Below are positions 1 through 10,427 of a DNA stretch of 64,000 nucleotides, piece by piece; position 1 is the stretch's first letter; the number at the start of each line of letters is the position of its first letter. This stretch comes from Hippasteria phrygiana (taxonomy: Eukaryota > Echinodermata > Asteroidea > Valvatida > Goniasteridae), in the NCBI GenBank assembly GCA_037893225.1, contig JAZGUH010000536.1, forward strand, positions 124,001 to 188,000, given 5' to 3'. Made by a program: the position numbers and the translations under genes. The notes under the pieces are model-generated. The model was not told the DNA's origin and ran no database searches. It worked only from the letters and a program-made list of their open reading frames with translations.

Positions 1-232
1 AACTCTAAGAAGCCGCCGATAATTGCAACATGTAGCGCCAGATCTAAGCTATCCATACATGTCAACATTACTGAATTTGGTTGATATTTCATGCAATTAT
101 GAATGAGTAAAGCAAGTCCATACCCCAGGGAATTTGACAGGCATGGAGCAATAAATAGACGGTAACATGTACACAGATGTTGGCCGGAAAGAAAATAAAC
201 ATTGCGAGGTTTGAATTTTCTACACAAGTTTT
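1..232. repeat. Reference monomer (type A) and its landmarks
   Basis: This monomer is used here to set phase and number sites. It begins aactctaagaagccgccg and has 89 G+C of 232 bases. Diagnostic sites that differ between monomers are near 3 and 8 (aactctaag, aactctagg, aaatctagg, acctctaag), 19-21 (gataatt, gatgatt, ggtaatt), 30 (acatg or acgtg), 64-69 (caacatt, caaaatt, cacaatt, caaaaat), 73-80 (gaatttgg, gcatttgg, gaattttg), 116-127 (tccatacccc or the one-base-shorter tcataccc forms), 139 (aggcatg or atgcatg), 157-171 (acggtaacatgta, aaggtaatatgca, aaggtaatctgca), 180 (tgttgg or tggtgg), 187 (ggaaag or gggaag), 195 (ataaac or atagac) and 221-230 (ctacac, ctccac, ctctac, then tttt, tgtt or tttg). 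ACATGT occurs three times (28-33, 57-62, 165-170). Type A has caacatt and ctacac and recurs at 2,783 and 5,100. Confidence 0.95.
88..103. other. Short dyad in the conserved monomer core (first copy)
   Basis: ttcat and atgaa form a 5-base inverted repeat around a 6-base centre (gcaatt). The dyad lies inside the stretch that changes least between monomers, about bases 77-113. Over the window I saw only three substitutions there: 26,957 (t to c), and 47,817 and 51,524 (c to a, in the dyad centre, shared by duplication). It is present in essentially every monomer. It could be a protein-binding site or a chance short palindrome; nothing in the sequence decides. Confidence 0.45.
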
Positions 233-696
233 AACTCTAGGAAGCCGCCGATGATTGCAACATGTAGCGCCAGATCTAAGCTATCCATACATGTCAAAAT
301 TACTGAATTTGGTTGATATTTCATGCAATTATGAATGAGTAAAGCAAGTCCATACCCCAGGGAATTTGACATGCATGGAGCAATAAATAGACGGTAACAT
401 GTACACAGATGTTGGCCGGAAAGAAAATAAACATTGCGAGGTTTGAATTTTCTCTACAAGTTTTAACTCTAAGAAGCCGCCGATAATTGCAACAAGTAGC
501 GCCAGATCTAAGCTATCCATACATGTCAAAATTACTGAATTTGGTTGATATTTCATGCAATTATGAATGAGTAAAGCAAGTCCATACCCCAGGGAATTTG
601 ACATGCATGGAGCAATAAATAGACGGTAACATGTACACAGATGTTGGCCGGAAAGAAAATAAACATTGCGAGGTTTGAATTTTCTACACAAGTTTT

Positions 697-928
697 AAAT
701 CTAGGAAGCCGCCGATGATTGCAACATGTAGCGCCAGATCTAAGCTATCCATACATGTCAAAATTACTGCATTTGGTTGATATTTCATGCAATTATGAAT
801 GAGTAAAGCAAGTCCATACCCCAGGGAATTTGACAGGCATGGAGCAATAAATAAAAGGTAATCTGCACACAGATGGTGGCCGGGAAGAAAATAAACATTG
901 CGAGGTTTGAATTTTCTCCACAAGTGTT
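697..928. repeat. Monomer type D (aaatctagg, gggaag, tgtt end)
   Basis: This type begins aaatctagg with gatgatt and gcatttgg, then aaaaggtaatctgca, tggtgg and gggaag, and ends ctccacaagtg so that the next monomer is entered through gtgttaactct (an HpaI site). It is among the most distinctive types and recurs throughout, for example at 2,551, 4,868, 5,796, 10,196, 17,374, 31,735 and 33,590. A related form (D', for example at 4,173 and 7,186) has the same body but ends with tttt instead of tgtt. In the copies near 33,716, 38,581 and 41,592 the motif caggg is changed to caggc, marking a shared origin. Confidence 0.9.
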
Positions 929-1160
929 AACTCTAAGAAGCCGCCGATAATTGCAACATGTAGCGCCAGATCTAAGCTATCCATACATGTCAAAATTACT
1001 GAATTTTGTTGATATTTCATGCAATTATGAATGAGTAAAGCAAGTCCATACCCCAGGGAATTTGACAGGCATGGAGCAATAAATAGACGGTAACATGTAC
1101 ACAGATGTTGGCCGGAAAGAAAATAAACATTGCGAGGTTTGAATTTTCTCCACAAGTTTT

Positions 1161-1392
1161 ACCTCTAAGAAGCCGCCGATAATTGCAACGTGTAGCGCCA
1201 GATCTAAGCTATCCATACATGTCAAAATTACTGAATTTTGTTGATATTTCATGCAATTATGAATGAGTAAAGCAAGTCCATACCCCAGGGAATTTGACAT
1301 GCATGGAGCAATAAATAGACGGTAACATGTACACAGATGTTGGCCGGAAAGAAAATAAACATTGCGAGGTTTGAATTTTCTACACAAGTTTT
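1161..1392. repeat. Monomer type F (acctctaag, acgtg)
   Basis: This type begins acctctaag and is the only one with acgtg in place of acatg near base 30, which adds a CpG. It usually carries gaattttg and follows type E (gtgtta entry, gaattttg, acgg). Examples are at 6,260, 8,112, 14,365, 16,217, 34,048 and 39,145; in the 14,365 copy the site reads gaatttgg (F'). In the units from 44,942 on, a variant (V) ends ctctac and tttg and leads into the W monomer. Confidence 0.9.
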
Positions 1393-4300
1393 AACTCTAG
1401 GAAGCCGCCGATGATTGCAACATGTAGCGCCAGATCTAAGCTATCCATACATGTCAAAATTACTGAATTTGGTTGATATTTCATGCAATTATGAATGAGT
1501 AAAGCAAGTCATACCCCAGGGAATTTGACAGGCATGGAGCAATAAATAGAAGGTAATATGCACACAGATGTTGGCCGGAAAGAAAATAAACATTGCGAGG
1601 TTTGAATTTTCTCCACAAGTTTTAACTCTAAGAAGCCGCCGGTAATTGCAACATGTAGCGCCAGATCTAAGCTATCCATACATGTCAAAAATACTGCATT
1701 TGGTTGATATTTCATGCAATTATGAATGAGTAAAGCAAGTCATACCCTGGGGAATTTGACAGGCATGGAGCAATAAATAAAAGGTAATATGCACACAGAT
1801 GTTGGCCGGAAAGAAAATAGACATTGCGAGGTTTGAATTTTCTCCACAAGTTTTAACTCTAAGAAGCCGCCGATAATTGCAACATGTAGCGCCAGATCTA
1901 AGCTATCCATACATGTCAAAATTACTGAATTTGGTTGATATTTCATGCAATTATGAATGAGTAAAGCAAGTCCATACCCCAGGGAATTTGACAGGCATGG
2001 AGCAATAAATAAAAGGTAATCTGCACACAGATGGTGGCCGGAAAGAAAATAAACATTGCGAGGTTTGAATTTTCTCCACAAGTTTTAAATCTAGGAAGCC
2101 GCCGATAATTGCAACATGTAGCGCCAGATCTAAGCTATCCATACATGTCAAAATTACTGCATTTGGTTGATATTTCATGCAATTATGAATGAGTAAAGCA
2201 AGTCCATACCCCAGGGAATTTGACAGGCATGGAGCAATAAATAAAAGGTAATATGCACACAGATGTTGGCCGGAAAGAAAATAAACATTGCGAGGTTTGA
2301 ATTTTCTCCACAAGTTTGAACTCTAAGAAGCCGCCGATAATTGCAACATGTAGCGCCAGATCTAAGCTATCCATACATGTCAAAATTACTGAATTTGGTT
2401 GATATTTCATGCAATTATGAATGAGTAAAGCAAGTCCATACCCCAGGGAATTTGACAGGCATGGAGCAATAAATAAAAGGTAATCTGCACACAGATGGTG
2501 GCCGGAAAGAAAATAAACATTGCGAGGTTTGAATTTTCTCCACAAGTTTTAAATCTAGGAAGCCGCCGATGATTGCAACATGTAGCGCCAGATCTAAGCT
2601 ATCCATACATGTCAAAATTACTGCATTTGGTTGATATTTCATGCAATTATGAATGAGTAAAGCAAGTCCATACCCCAGGGAATTTGACAGGCATGGAGCA
2701 ATAAATAAAAGGTAATCTGCACACAGATGGTGGCCGGGAAGAAAATAAACATTGCGAGGTTTGAATTTTCTCCACAAGTGTTAACTCTAAGAAGCCGCCG
2801 ATAATTGCAACATGTAGCGCCAGATCTAAGCTATCCATACATGTCAACATTACTGAATTTGGTTGATATTTCATGCAATTATGAATGAGTAAAGCAAGTC
2901 CATACCCCAGGGAATTTGACAGGCATGGAGCAATAAATAGACGGTAACATGTACACAGATGTTGGCCGGAAAGAAAATAAACATTGCGAGGTTTGAATTT
3001 TCTACACAAGTTTTAACTCTAGGAAGCCGCCGATGATTGCAACATGTAGCGCCAGATCTAAGCTATCCATACATGTCAAAATTACTGAATTTGGTTGATA
3101 TTTCATGCAATTATGAATGAGTAAAGCAAGTCCATACCCCAGGGAATTTGACATGCATGGAGCAATAAATAGACGGTAACATGTACACAGATGTTGGCCG
3201 GAAAGAAAATAAACATTGCGAGGTTTGAATTTTCTCCACAAGTTTTAACTCTAAGAAGCCGCCGATAATTGCAACATGTAGCGCCAGATCTAAGCTATCC
3301 ATACATGTCAAAATTACTGAATTTGGTTGATATTTCATGCAATTATGAATGAGTAAAGCAAGTCCATACCCCAGGGAATTTGACATGCATGGAGCAATAA
3401 ATAGACGGTAACATGTACACAGATGTTGGCCGGAAAGAAAATAAACATTGCGAGGTTTGAATTTTCTACACAAGTTTTAACTCTAGGAAGCCGCCGATGA
3501 TTGCAACATGTAGCGCCAGATCTAAGCTATCCATACATGTCAAAATTACTGAATTTGGTTGATATTTCATGCAATTATGAATGAGTAAAGCAAGTCATAC
3601 CCCAGGGAATTTGACAGGCATGGAGCAATAAATAGAAGGTAATATGCACACAGATGTTGGCCGGAAAGAAAATAAACATTGCGAGGTTTGAATTTTCTCC
3701 ACAAGTTTTAACTCTAAGAAGCCGCCGGTAATTGCAACATGTAGCGCCAGATCTAAGCTATCCATACATGTCAAAAATACTGCATTTGGTTGATATTTCA
3801 TGCAATTATGAATGAGTAAAGCAAGTCATACCCTGGGGAATTTGACAGGCATGGAGCAATAAATAAAAGGTAATATGCACACAGATGTTGGCCGGAAAGA
3901 AAATAGACATTGCGAGGTTTGAATTTTCTCCACAAGTTTTAACTCTAAGAAGCCGCCGATAATTGCAACATGTAGCGCCAGATCTAAGCTATCCATACAT
4001 GTCAAAATTACTGAATTTGGTTGATATTTCATGCAATTATGAATGAGTAAAGCAAGTCCATACCCCAGGGAATTTGACAGGCATGGAGCAATAAATAAAA
4101 GGTAATCTGCACACAGATGGTGGCCGGAAAGAAAATAAACATTGCGAGGTTTGAATTTTCTCCACAAGTTTTAAATCTAGGAAGCCGCCGATGATTGCAA
4201 CATGTAGCGCCAGATCTAAGCTATCCATACATGTCAAAATTACTGCATTTGGTTGATATTTCATGCAATTATGAATGAGTAAAGCAAGTCCATACCCCAG

Positions 4301-5099
4301 GGAATTTGACAGGCATGGAGCAATAAATAAAAGGTAATCTGCACACAGATGGTGGCCGGGAAGAAAATAAACATTGCGAGGTTTGAATTTTCTCCACAAG
4401 TTTTAACTCTAAGAAGCCGCCGATAATTGCAACATGTAGCGCCAGATCTAAGCTATCCATACATGTCAAAATTACTGAATTTGGTTGATATTTCATGCAA
4501 TTATGAATGAGTAAAGCAAGTCATACCCTGGGGAATTTGACAGGCATGGAGCAATAAATAGAAGGTAATATGCACACAGATGTTGGCCGGAAAGAAAATA
4601 AACATTGCGAGGTTTGAATTTTCTCCACAAGTTTGAACTCTAAGAAGCCGCCGATAATTGCAACATGTAGCGCCAGATCTAAGCTATCCATACATGTCAA
4701 AATTACTGAATTTGGTTGATATTTCATGCAATTATGAATGAGTAAAGCAAGTCCATACCCCAGGGAATTTGACAGGCATGGAGCAATAAATAAAAGGTAA
4801 TCTGCACACAGATGGTGGCCGGAAAGAAAATAAACATTGCGAGGTTTGAATTTTCTCCACAAGTTTTAAATCTAGGAAGCCGCCGATGATTGCAACATGT
4901 AGCGCCAGATCTAAGCTATCCATACATGTCAAAATTACTGCATTTGGTTGATATTTCATGCAATTATGAATGAGTAAAGCAAGTCCATACCCCAGGGAAT
5001 TTGACAGGCATGGAGCAATAAATAAAAGGTAATCTGCACACAGATGGTGGCCGGGAAGAAAATAAACATTGCGAGGTTTGAATTTTCTCCACAAGTGTT
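1393..5099. repeat. Partly repeated stretch with 2,086- and 2,317-base shifts
   Basis: Monomers G-H-I at 1,393-2,086 recur at 3,479-4,172 (shift 2,086, nine monomers). K-D-A-B at 2,319-3,240 recur from 4,636 (shift 2,317, ten monomers). The two shifts differ by one monomer, so the stretch looks like overlapping duplications rather than a clean tandem. Type J at 2,087 is unusual: it starts aaatctagg but with gataatt, and carries aaggtaatatgca and tgttgg, a D-like start with another type's end. Confidence 0.75.
1624..1854. repeat. Monomer type H (ggtaatt marker), 231 bases
   Basis: This is the only type with ggtaatt; it also has caaaaat and gcatttgg, the short tcataccctgg form, and usually atagac. 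The ggtaatt motif occurs at 1641, 3727, 6740, 8592, 10445, 12297, 14845, 16697, 19939, 24803, 28740, 32678, 34763, 37543, 39628, 42872, 49363, 53070, 56777, 60484 and 62802. It is usually preceded by type G (aactctagg, gatgatt, short tcatacccc form) and followed by type I (aaaaggtaatctgca, tggtgg, ggaaag, then an aaatctagg entry). As a marker it shows the higher-order spacing directly. Confidence 0.95.
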
Positions 5100-7185
5100 A
5101 ACTCTAAGAAGCCGCCGATAATTGCAACATGTAGCGCCAGATCTAAGCTATCCATACATGTCAACATTACTGAATTTGGTTGATATTTCATGCAATTATG
5201 AATGAGTAAAGCAAGTCCATACCCCAGGGAATTTGACAGGCATGGAGCAATAAATAGACGGTAACATGTACACAGATGTTGGCCGGAAAGAAAATAAACA
5301 TTGCGAGGTTTGAATTTTCTACACAAGTTTTAACTCTAGGAAGCCGCCGATGATTGCAACATGTAGCGCCAGATCTAAGCTATCCATACATGTCAAAATT
5401 ACTGAATTTGGTTGATATTTCATGCAATTATGAATGAGTAAAGCAAGTCCATACCCCAGGGAATTTGACATGCATGGAGCAATAAATAGACGGTAACATG
5501 TACACAGATGTTGGCCGGAAAGAAAATAAACATTGCGAGGTTTGAATTTTCTCTACAAGTTTTAACTCTAAGAAGCCGCCGATAATTGCAACATGTAGCG
5601 CCAGATCTAAGCTATCCATACATGTCAAAATTACTGAATTTGGTTGATATTTCATGCAATTATGAATGAGTAAAGCAAGTCCATACCCCAGGGAATTTGA
5701 CATGCATGGAGCAATAAATAGACGGTAACATGTACACAGATGTTGGCCGGAAAGAAAATAAACATTGCGAGGTTTGAATTTTCTACACAAGTTTTAAATC
5801 TAGGAAGCCGCCGATGATTGCAACATGTAGCGCCAGATCTAAGCTATCCATACATGTCAAAATTACTGCATTTGGTTGATATTTCATGCAATTATGAATG
5901 AGTAAAGCAAGTCCATACCCCAGGGAATTTGACAGGCATGGAGCAATAAATAAAAGGTAATCTGCACACAGATGGTGGCCGGGAAGAAAATAAACATTGC
6001 GAGGTTTGAATTTTCTCCACAAGTGTTAACTCTAAGAAGCCGCCGATAATTGCAACATGTAGCGCCAGATCTAAGCTATCCATACATGTCAAAATTACTG
6101 AATTTTGTTGATATTTCATGCAATTATGAATGAGTAAAGCAAGTCCATACCCCAGGGAATTTGACAGGCATGGAGCAATAAATAGACGGTAACATGTACA
6201 CAGATGTTGGCCGGAAAGAAAATAAACATTGCGAGGTTTGAATTTTCTCCACAAGTTTTACCTCTAAGAAGCCGCCGATAATTGCAACGTGTAGCGCCAG
6301 ATCTAAGCTATCCATACATGTCAAAATTACTGAATTTTGTTGATATTTCATGCAATTATGAATGAGTAAAGCAAGTCCATACCCCAGGGAATTTGACATG
6401 CATGGAGCAATAAATAGACGGTAACATGTACACAGATGTTGGCCGGAAAGAAAATAAACATTGCGAGGTTTGAATTTTCTACACAAGTTTTAACTCTAGG
6501 AAGCCGCCGATGATTGCAACATGTAGCGCCAGATCTAAGCTATCCATACATGTCAAAATTACTGAATTTGGTTGATATTTCATGCAATTATGAATGAGTA
6601 AAGCAAGTCATACCCCAGGGAATTTGACAGGCATGGAGCAATAAATAGAAGGTAATATGCACACAGATGTTGGCCGGAAAGAAAATAAACATTGCGAGGT
6701 TTGAATTTTCTCCACAAGTTTTAACTCTAAGAAGCCGCCGGTAATTGCAACATGTAGCGCCAGATCTAAGCTATCCGAAGATGTCAAAAATACTGCATTT
6801 GGTTGATATTTCATGCAATTATGAATGAGTAAAGCAAGTCATACCCTGGGGAATTTGACAGGCATGGAGCAATAAATAAAAGGTAATATGCACACAGATG
6901 TTGGCCGGAAAGAAAATAGACATTGCGAGGTTTGAATTTTCTCCACAAGTTTTAACTCTAAGAAGCCGCCGATAATTGCAACATGTAGCGCCAGATCTAA
7001 GCTATCCATACATGTCAAAATTACTGAATTTGGTTGATATTTCATGCAATTATGAATGAGTAAAGCAAGTCCATACCCCAGGGAATTTGACAGGCATGGA
7101 GCAATAAATAAAAGGTAATCTGCACACAGATGGTGGCCGGAAAGAAAATAAACATTGCGAGGTTTGAATTTTCTCCACAAGTTTT
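5100..7185. repeat. Nine-monomer block A-I, copy 2
   Basis: This is the second copy of the block at 1-2,086. It differs visibly at 6,777-6,780, where ccatacatg has become ccgaagatg (three substitutions close together). Its last two monomers (H and I) also belong to the 16-mer that starts at 6,723, so two repeat generations overlap here. Confidence 0.85.
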
Positions 7186-10100
7186 AAATCTAGGAAGCCG
7201 CCGATGATTGCAACATGTAGCGCCAGATCTAAGCTATCCATACATGTCAAAATTACTGCATTTGGTTGATATTTCATGCAATTATGAATGAGTAAAGCAA
7301 GTCCATACCCCAGGGAATTTGACAGGCATGGAGCAATAAATAAAAGGTAATCTGCACACAGATGGTGGCCGGGAAGAAAATAAACATTGCGAGGTTTGAA
7401 TTTTCTCCACAAGTTTTAACTCTAAGAAGCCGCCGATAATTGCAACATGTAGCGCCAGATCTAAGCTATCCATACATGTCAAAATTACTGAATTTGGTTG
7501 ATATTTCATGCAATTATGAATGAGTAAAGCAAGTCATACCCTGGGGAATTTGACAGGCATGGAGCAATAAATAGAAGGTAATATGCACACAGATGTTGGC
7601 CGGAAAGAAAATAAACATTGCGAGGTTTGAATTTTCTCCACAAGTTTGAACTCTAAGAAGCCGCCGATAATTGCAACATGTAGCGCCAGATCTAAGCTAT
7701 CCATACATGTCACAATTACTGAATTTGGTTGATATTTCATGCAATTATGAATGAGTAAAGCAAGTCATACCCAAGGGAATTTGACAGGCATGGAGCAATA
7801 AATAGAAGGTAATATGCACACAGATGTTGGCCGGAAAGAAAATAAACATTGCGAGGTTTGAATTTTCTCCACAAGTTTTAACTCTAAGAAGCCGCCGATA
7901 ATTGCAACATGTAGCGCCAGATCTAAGCTATCCATACATGTCAACATTACTGTATTTGGTTGATATTTCATGCAATTATGAATGAGTAAAGCAAGTCCTT
8001 CCCCCTGGGAATTTGACATGCATGGAGCAATAAATAGACGGTAACATGTACACAGATGTTGGCCGGAAAGAAAATAAACATTGCGAGGTTTGAATTTTCT
8101 CCACAAGTTTTACCTCTAAGAAGCCGCCGATAATTGCAACGTGTAGCGCCAGATCTAAGCTATCCATACATGTCAAAATTACTGAATTTTGTTGATATTT
8201 CATGCAATTATGAATGAGTAAAGCAAGTCCATACCCCAGGGAATTTGACATGCATGGAGCAATAAATAGACGGTAACATGTACACAGATGTTGGCCGGAA
8301 AGAAAATAAACATTGCGAGGTTTGAATTTTCTACACAAGTTTTAACTCTAGGAAGCCGCCGATGATTGCAACATGTAGCGCCAGATCTAAGCTATCCATA
8401 CATGTCAAAATTACTGAATTTGGTTGATATTTCATGCAATTATGAATGAGTAAAGCAAGTCATACCCCAGGGAATTTGACAGGCATGGAGCAATAAATAG
8501 AAGGTAATATGCACACAGATGTTGGCCGGAAAGAAAATAAACATTGCGAGGTTTGAATTTTCTCCACAAGTTTTAACTCTAAGAAGCCGCCGGTAATTGC
8601 AACATGTAGCGCCAGATCTAAGCTATCCGAACATGTCAAAAATACTGCATTTGGTTGATATTTCATGCAATTATGAATGAGTAAAGCAAGTCATACCCTG
8701 GGGAATTTGACAGGCATGGAGCAATAAATAAAAGGTAATATGCACACAGATGTTGGCCGGAAAGAAAATAGACATTGCGAGGTTTGAATTTTCTCCACAA
8801 GTTTTAACTCTAAGAAGCCGCCGATAATTGCAACATGTAGCGCCAGATCTAAGCTATCCATACATGTCAAAATTACTGAATTTGGTTGATATTTCATGCA
8901 ATTATGAATGAGTAAAGCAAGTCCATACCCCAGGGAATTTGACAGGCATGGAGCAATAAATAAAAGGTAATCTGCACACAGATGGTGGCCGGAAAGAAAA
9001 TAAACATTGCGAGGTTTGAATTTTCTCCACAAGTTTTAAATCTAGGAAGCCGCCGATGATTGCAACATGTAGCGCCAGATCTAAGCTATCCATACATGTC
9101 AAAATTACTGCATTTGGTTGATATTTCATGCAATTATGAATGAGTAAAGCAAGTCCATACCCCAGGGAATTTGACAGGCATGGAGCAATAAATAAAAGGT
9201 AATCTGCACACAGATGGTGGCCGGGAAGAAAATAAACATTGCGAGGTTTGAATTTTCTCCACAAGTTTTAACTCTAAGAAGCCGCCGATAATTGCAACAT
9301 GTAGCGCCAGATCTAAGCTATCCATACATGTCAAAATTACTGAATTTGGTTGATATTTCATGCAATTATGAATGAGTAAAGCAAGTCATACCCTGGGGAA
9401 TTTGACAGGCATGGAGCAATAAATAGAAGGTAATATGCACACAGATGTTGGCCGGAAAGAAAATAAACATTGCGAGGTTTGAATTTTCTCCACAAGTTTG
9501 AACTCTAAGAAGCCGCCGATAATTGCAACATGTAGCGCCAGATCTAAGCTATCCATACATGTCACAATTACTGAATTTGGTTGATATTTCATGCAATTAT
9601 GAATGAGTAAAGCAAGTCATACCCAAGGGAATTTGACAGGCATGGAGCAATAAATAGAAGGTAATATGCACACAGATGTTGGCCGGAAAGAAAATAAACA
9701 TTGCGAGGTTTGAATTTTCTCCACAAGTTTTAACTCTAAGAAGCCGCCGATAATTGCAACATGTAGCGCCAGATCTAAGCTATCCATACATGTCAAAATT
9801 ACTGAATTTTGTTGATATTTCATGCAATTATGAATGAGTAAAGCAAGTCCATACCCCAGGGAATTTGACATGCATGGAGCAATAAATAGACGGTAACATG
9901 TACACAGATGTTGGCCGGAAAGAAAATAAACATTGCGAGGTTTGAATTTTCTACACAAGTTTTAACTCTAGGAAGCCGCCGATGATTGCAACATGTAGCG
10001 CCAGATCTAAGCTATCCATACATGTCAAAATTACTGAATTTGGTTGATATTTCATGCAATTATGAATGAGTAAAGCAAGTCCATACCCCAGGGAATTTGA

Positions 10101-10427
10101 CATGCATGGAGCAATAAATAGACGGTAACATGTACACAGATGTTGGCCGGAAAGAAAATAAACATTGCGAGGTTTGAATTTTCTACACAAGTTTTAAATC
10201 TAGGAAGCCGCCGATGATTGCAACATGTAGCGCCAGATCTAAGCTATCCATACATGTCAAAATTACTGCATTTGGTTGATATTTCATGCAATTATGAATG
10301 AGTAAAGCAAGTCCATACCCCAGGGAATTTGACAGGCATGGAGCAATAAATAAAAGGTAATCTGCACACAGATGGTGGCCGGGAAGAAAATAAACATTGC
10401 GAGGTTTGAATTTTCTCCACAAGTGTT
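6723..10427. repeat. 16-monomer higher-order repeat of 3,705 bases, copy 1
   Basis: Monomer order is H I D' N P Q F G, then H I D' N P R S D. The two halves (6,723-8,574, 1,852 bases; 8,575-10,427, 1,853 bases) share their first five monomers and differ in the last three, so the 16-mer is a dimer of diverged 8-mers. N has a tcataccctgg form and a tttg end. P has cacaatt and tcatacccaagg. R and S carry atgcatg with acggtaacatgta. All four H monomers in this and the next copy carry ccgaa in place of ccata near base 54; the first has a further change at 6,780. Confidence 0.92.
7880..8111. repeat. Monomer type Q (ccttccccctggg patch)
   Basis: This type has caacatt, gtatttgg and a divergent patch in which tccataccccagg reads tccttccccctgg. 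Five copies were found, starting at 7,880, 11,585, 15,753, 18,995 and 23,859. The last three carry acggtaatatgca, a mixture of two common forms, and are followed by a monomer starting aactctggg (15,985, 19,227, 24,091). The type is absent after about 24,100. Confidence 0.88.

Larger units (their letters stand above)
1..2086. repeat. Nine-monomer block A-B-C-D-E-F-G-H-I, copy 1
   Basis: Nine monomers in the order A, B, C, D, E, F, G, H, I recur at 5,100-7,185, a shift of 5,099 bases (22 monomers with five one-base losses). After that the orders part: type J (2,087) and K follow here, D' and N follow in the second copy. The match may extend left beyond the window, so it cannot be called a complete 22-mer. 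A private change here is t to a at 495 (aacaagtag), not seen elsewhere. Confidence 0.85.

Noticed and set aside
149..200. AATAAA motifs (gcaataaata, gaaaataaac) as polyadenylation signals
   Set aside because: Two occur in every monomer of an AT-rich sequence with no gene upstream.
1..232. CENP-B box in the monomer
   Set aside because: No match to the core TTCG....A..CGGG on either strand. The CpG-containing spots (gccgccg, agcgcc, ggccgg, ttgcgagg) do not fit.
1..232. Internal duplication of the monomer (two halves of 116 bases)
   Set aside because: aacatgta followed by cagat occurs at 27-43 and 164-178, but the surrounding bases do not align, so an ancestral dimer is not supported.
329..691. 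Minus-strand open reading frames of 68-120 codons repeated all along the window, as possible genes
   Set aside because: They recur at monomer spacing, read the same DNA in two frames in succession, and start or stop according to one-base length changes and type-specific substitutions. They resemble no family I know and show no sign of codon-level constraint.
1..5099. A complete 22-mer tandem repeat at the start of the window
   Set aside because: The 5,099-base shift holds only for the first nine monomers; the order then differs.
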